In this document: in pieces, positions 52,382 through 54,574 of the stretch
How positions within the stretch are numbered: position 1 is the stretch's first letter
Layout: every line of letters begins with the position of its first letter
NCBI GenBank assembly: GCA_012515445.1
Contig: JAAYYI010000074.1
Span: 1-54,574 of the forward strand
Direction: 5' to 3'
DNA length: 54,574 nucleotides
Source of the DNA: Candidatus Bathyarchaeota archaeon
GTDB lineage: Archaea > Thermoproteota > Bathyarchaeia > Bathyarchaeales > Bathycorpusculaceae
Made by a program: the position numbers and the translations under genes
The notes under the pieces: model-generated
The model's database searches: none
What the model saw: only the letters and a program-made list of their open reading frames with translations
Told to the model about the DNA's origin: nothing

Positions 52382-52527
52382 GTCGAGTATAGAGGTGTGC
52401 TAGATAACCCCATAAGACGTCACTCTGATACATCTAAGCTTGAGGGGCTTGTTGGGTGGAAGCCTGATGTCCGCTTGATTATGGGCTTAAGCGGACTATA
52501 GAGTGGTTTGCTGGAAAAGCCGAGTAG
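52382..52527 (+). pseudogene. NDP-sugar epimerase C-terminal remnant
   Basis: VEYRGVLDNPIRRHSDTSKL and GWKPDVRLIM in one frame change to GLKRTIEWFAGKAE in another (52483-52527), together a typical C-terminal end of extended-SDR epimerases or dehydratases (R-D-T-K-L, GW-P, GL--TI-WF). A frameshift lies near 52482 and no N-terminal part is present. It is a decayed relict in the glycan locus. Confidence 0.6.
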
Positions 52528-52529
52528 CG

Positions 52530-53894
52530 CTAATTGCTTTTGCCTTTTTCCTCTGGTTGCTTGCTTAGGTGCCACACTGATAAGAACAACAACAGAGAAA
52601 ACAGGCATGCGGAGATTACTAGAACTGCAATCCTTACTGATTCCCCTGACCAAATAAAATACACCATGCCTAAGAGAGTATCAGTTGCCCAAGGCGCTAT
52701 TGGTAAAAAGAAGAATGGCAGAGGACAATTCAGAACAGCGTACAACAAGGCGAACGCTGACAGCCCCAGAAAGATACTCTTGCGCACTCTGCCCGTTACA
52801 CAAAGGATAACCAGAAATGGAATTGCCCAGATAACCCACTGCTCACACACGATCCTGTAGGATAAAAGCAGAGCGGCTACACAGAACAGCATAGCCATGC
52901 TCAAGTCGGAAACTGGAGATTTAAACGAGAGCTTGCTGCTTCGCCAGTAAACCAGCAGTAAAACGGCAGCAAAAAGAACAAGGGAAGCTACAGAGACAAA
53001 CAGGATGCCACCGCTGCCTAAGTTAAGGTGGCTTGCAAGGGACCAGTAGGTTAAGCCAAAAGTGAATGGCCCCAGCGGTATAATTGTTTCCACGTTGCCC
53101 CCGCTTCCCAGCAGAAAGAAATCAGATATAAAATTGCTGGCGGTTCCCAGATAGGGCAAAAACAGCAGCAGTGAAGAACCCACGAACACACCGACGAATA
53201 CGCCGAGGTTTCTGAGGCGCAGGCTAGGGTTCGATGTTTTATAGAGGTAAAAAATCAGCGGCACTAAAAAGACTGCGGGGTATAATTTGGCGGCTATCCC
53301 CAAGCTTAAGCTTACCGCGGAGAGGGCAAAGCGTCGCTTGATTATCAGGTACATAGCTGCAAGGGAAAACAGCGCGGGCAGTGTGTCCCACATTCCCCAA
53401 GATGCCGATATCCAGATTACGAAGGGATTAACAAACCACAGGAGCGCAGCGGATTGGGCAAGCGATTTTTTGCCTGTGTATTCACCGACAAGTTTGTAGA
53501 GCAGAAAAGCGACCAGAACGTCTGATATTAAAAAGGGGATTTTCACTATAAAATTAAACAGCAACCCCGGAACTACGGTTATGTTGTATGAGGGGTAAAA
53601 GTCGAGCGCCGAGGGCAGAGTAGACATCGGAATTGTGGCTGTAGGCAACAATACTGAGAGTCCGCTATAGAGATAGGAGACTGGAACCATCAGGTAATGG
53701 TACCATAGCGGCGGAAATCCCTGTAGGTACAGTGGTCCATTGGTTAAGATACTTTCCGAGTCATTGTACCATACGTACATATCGAAGGGGTGGGCGCTGA
53801 TAGGCATCAGAAGTAGGCGCACCGCTATGCCGACAGCTAGAATTAGCGCTAAGCCATGTGAACTGAAAAAGTTACACATTCGCCCGAGAATCAT
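52530..53894 (-). CDS. GT-C-fold membrane glycosyltransferase
   Basis: A 454-residue protein with about ten membrane helices. The first extracytoplasmic loop has HPFDMYVWYND (about 35-45) with the GT-C acidic motif. WFVNPFVIWISASWGMWDTL and IAAKLYPAVFLVPL are the conserved arrangement of PIG-M/DUF2029-like mannosyl or arabinosyl transferases. The donor is a lipid-linked sugar. It is upstream of the flippase on the same strand. Confidence 0.8.
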   Translation of the reverse strand: MILGRMCNFFSSHGLALILAVGIAVRLLLMPISAHPFDMYVWYNDSESILTNGPLYLQGFPPLWYHYLMVPVSYLYSGLSVLLPTATIPMSTLPSALDFYPSYNITVVPGLLFNFIVKIPFLISDVLVAFLLYKLVGEYTGKKSLAQSAALLWFVNPFVIWISASWGMWDTLPALFSLAAMYLIIKRRFALSAVSLSLGIAAKLYPAVFLVPLIFYLYKTSNPSLRLRNLGVFVGVFVGSSLLLFLPYLGTASNFISDFFLLGSGGNVETIIPLGPFTFGLTYWSLASHLNLGSGGILFVSVASLVLFAAVLLLVYWRSSKLSFKSPVSDLSMAMLFCVAALLLSYRIVCEQWVIWAIPFLVILCVTGRVRKSIFLGLSAFALLYAVLNCPLPFFFLPIAPWATDTLLGMVYFIWSGESVRIAVLVISACLFSLLLFLSVWHLSKQPEEKGKSN

Positions 53895-54053
53895 CTTGTT
53901 TCTATCAAATACTGTTCGCAGAAGGGGTATTTAACACTCACAATATCCGAGGGTGCTTTAGTTTCTGCCTGAATGGACAGGGAAAAGTTTGATAAGCAAA
54001 CACTGCCCAAGTATTAATTAGCAGTCTTTTTAACCAACCGAGCAAAAACTAAG

Positions 54054-54574
54054 TTGACAGAAACCAAAACAGCCCAGAGTATTCTAAACAGAAACCCCAG
54101 CTTAAACGCCACAGCAGTAGACTTCAACCAAAACCTCAGGTTCCAGTACATCATAAAGAACCTCAAACAGCAAACCCAAGCAACAGAGAACCCAACAGTC
54201 CTTGACGTCGGCGCAGGCATGGGCACACTCTCAAACTACTTAAACCAAAACTGCTGGGTAATCAATTTAGAAACAAACAGAAAGCGTAAGCTGAAGAATC
54301 AGGTAATCGCTGACGGCAGAAGCCTGCCTTTTAGCGACAAAGCGTTTGACGTTGCAGTCTCAAGCGACGTACTGGAGCATATAGCAGAACGGGACAGAGA
54401 TAGGTTTCTGCTTGAGATGATACGATGCTCAAAAACTGGGGTAATCATCACATATAGCAAAATCCATGCAGCCAACCCGAATAGAATCGGTATTAAAATT
54501 TTTGAAGCACTCACAAGAACGCAGCCTGATTGGTACAGTGAACACAATAGCAACAGCATAGTAAAAAACAGGAA
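54054..54574 (+). CDS. Class I SAM-dependent methyltransferase (3' end outside window)
   Basis: The frame runs past the window end and has about 173 visible codons. LDVGAGMGTLSNYL is motif I of Rossmann-fold methyltransferases, then ADGRSLPFSDKAFDVAVSSD and VLEHIAERD (motif IV region). The TTG at 54054 is the most probable start; an in-frame TAA lies at 54015-54017. It is in the glycan locus and may modify a sugar or lipid. Confidence 0.8.
   Translation, partial: MTETKTAQSILNRNPSLNATAVDFNQNLRFQYIIKNLKQQTQATENPTVLDVGAGMGTLSNYLNQNCWVINLETNRKRKLKNQVIADGRSLPFSDKAFDVAVSSDVLEHIAERDRDRFLLEMIRCSKTGVIITYSKIHAANPNRIGIKIFEALTRTQPDWYSEHNSNSIVKNR

Noticed and set aside
54014-54559. Two minus-strand frames at the window end
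   Set aside because: They are shadows of the methyltransferase read on the plus strand, which carries clear family motifs.

Overview
The window is archaeal chromosome. It encodes ribosomal proteins LX/L18a, L31e, L39e and S19e, aIF6, prefoldin alpha, FtsY, the PDCD5-family protein and RNase P component 4 (Rpr2), and none of these is bacterial in type. TATA-like boxes, frequent GGAG/GGTG ribosome-binding sites and pyrimidine-tract 3' ends agree with this. The gene mix (ferredoxin-dependent indolepyruvate oxidoreductase, Liv-type ABC importer, PaaK, molybdopterin genes, many PQQ/YVTN/NosD-like surface proteins with Thr-Pro linkers) suggests an anaerobic, peptide- or aromatic-fermenting member of the TACK group, most like Bathyarchaeia. 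That placement is inference.

Layout. 1-5.3 kb: a nitroreductase end, an ECF-S-like membrane protein, a TrmB-type regulator and a large PQQ-propeller surface protein. 5.3-11.6 kb: surface proteins with Thr-Pro linkers, mixed with tRNA-Cys(GCA), a decayed near full-length tRNA-Cys copy, two extra copies of the tRNA-Cys 3' end and decayed gene fragments, which looks like an old integration zone. 11.7-22.7 kb: a long minus-strand cluster (PaaI thioesterase, LivM, LivH, two LivK paralogues, IorB, IorA, PaaK, LivF, LivG), apparently for uptake and oxidative breakdown of amino or aromatic acids. IorA carries a four-cluster polyferredoxin domain inserted inside its catalytic half. 22.7-24 kb: a structured, repeat-bearing intergenic region and a frameshifted M48 peptidase. 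24-27.9 kb: a molybdopterin operon (MoaC-MoaB fusion, MoaE, MoaD, MoaA, MoeA), with MoeA apparently starting at AUC. 28-31.4 kb: UspA, a CooC-like ATPase, a CbiA/CfbB amidase and tRNA-Lys(CTT).

31.5-40.5 kb: a frameshifted VapB antitoxin, then the conserved archaeal block ftsY-pfdA-LX-aIF6 and the block S19e-PDCD5-L39e-L31e. Between these two lies a compact clock-like cassette on one strand: kaiB - kaiC - kaiB - kaiB - PAS histidine kinase. The KaiC keeps both ATPase sites and the positions equivalent to the cyanobacterial phosphosites. This is the most striking system in the window.

40.5-46.8 kb: small Cys proteins, a TIGR04076 protein, a basic small protein, envelope proteins, a hemerythrin gene broken by an in-frame TAA, a NosD-like beta-helix surface protein, YhbY and Rpr2. 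46.8-54.6 kb: dTDP-rhamnose synthesis (RmlA, C, B, D), a flippase, a GT-C-type membrane glycosyltransferase, an epimerase remnant and a partial methyltransferase, together a surface-glycan locus.

Two dispersed intergenic repeat families link distant parts of the window: three copies of a ~125-bp element near 0.4, 23.9 and 40.8 kb, and two copies of a ~70-bp element near 22.8 and 41.5 kb.
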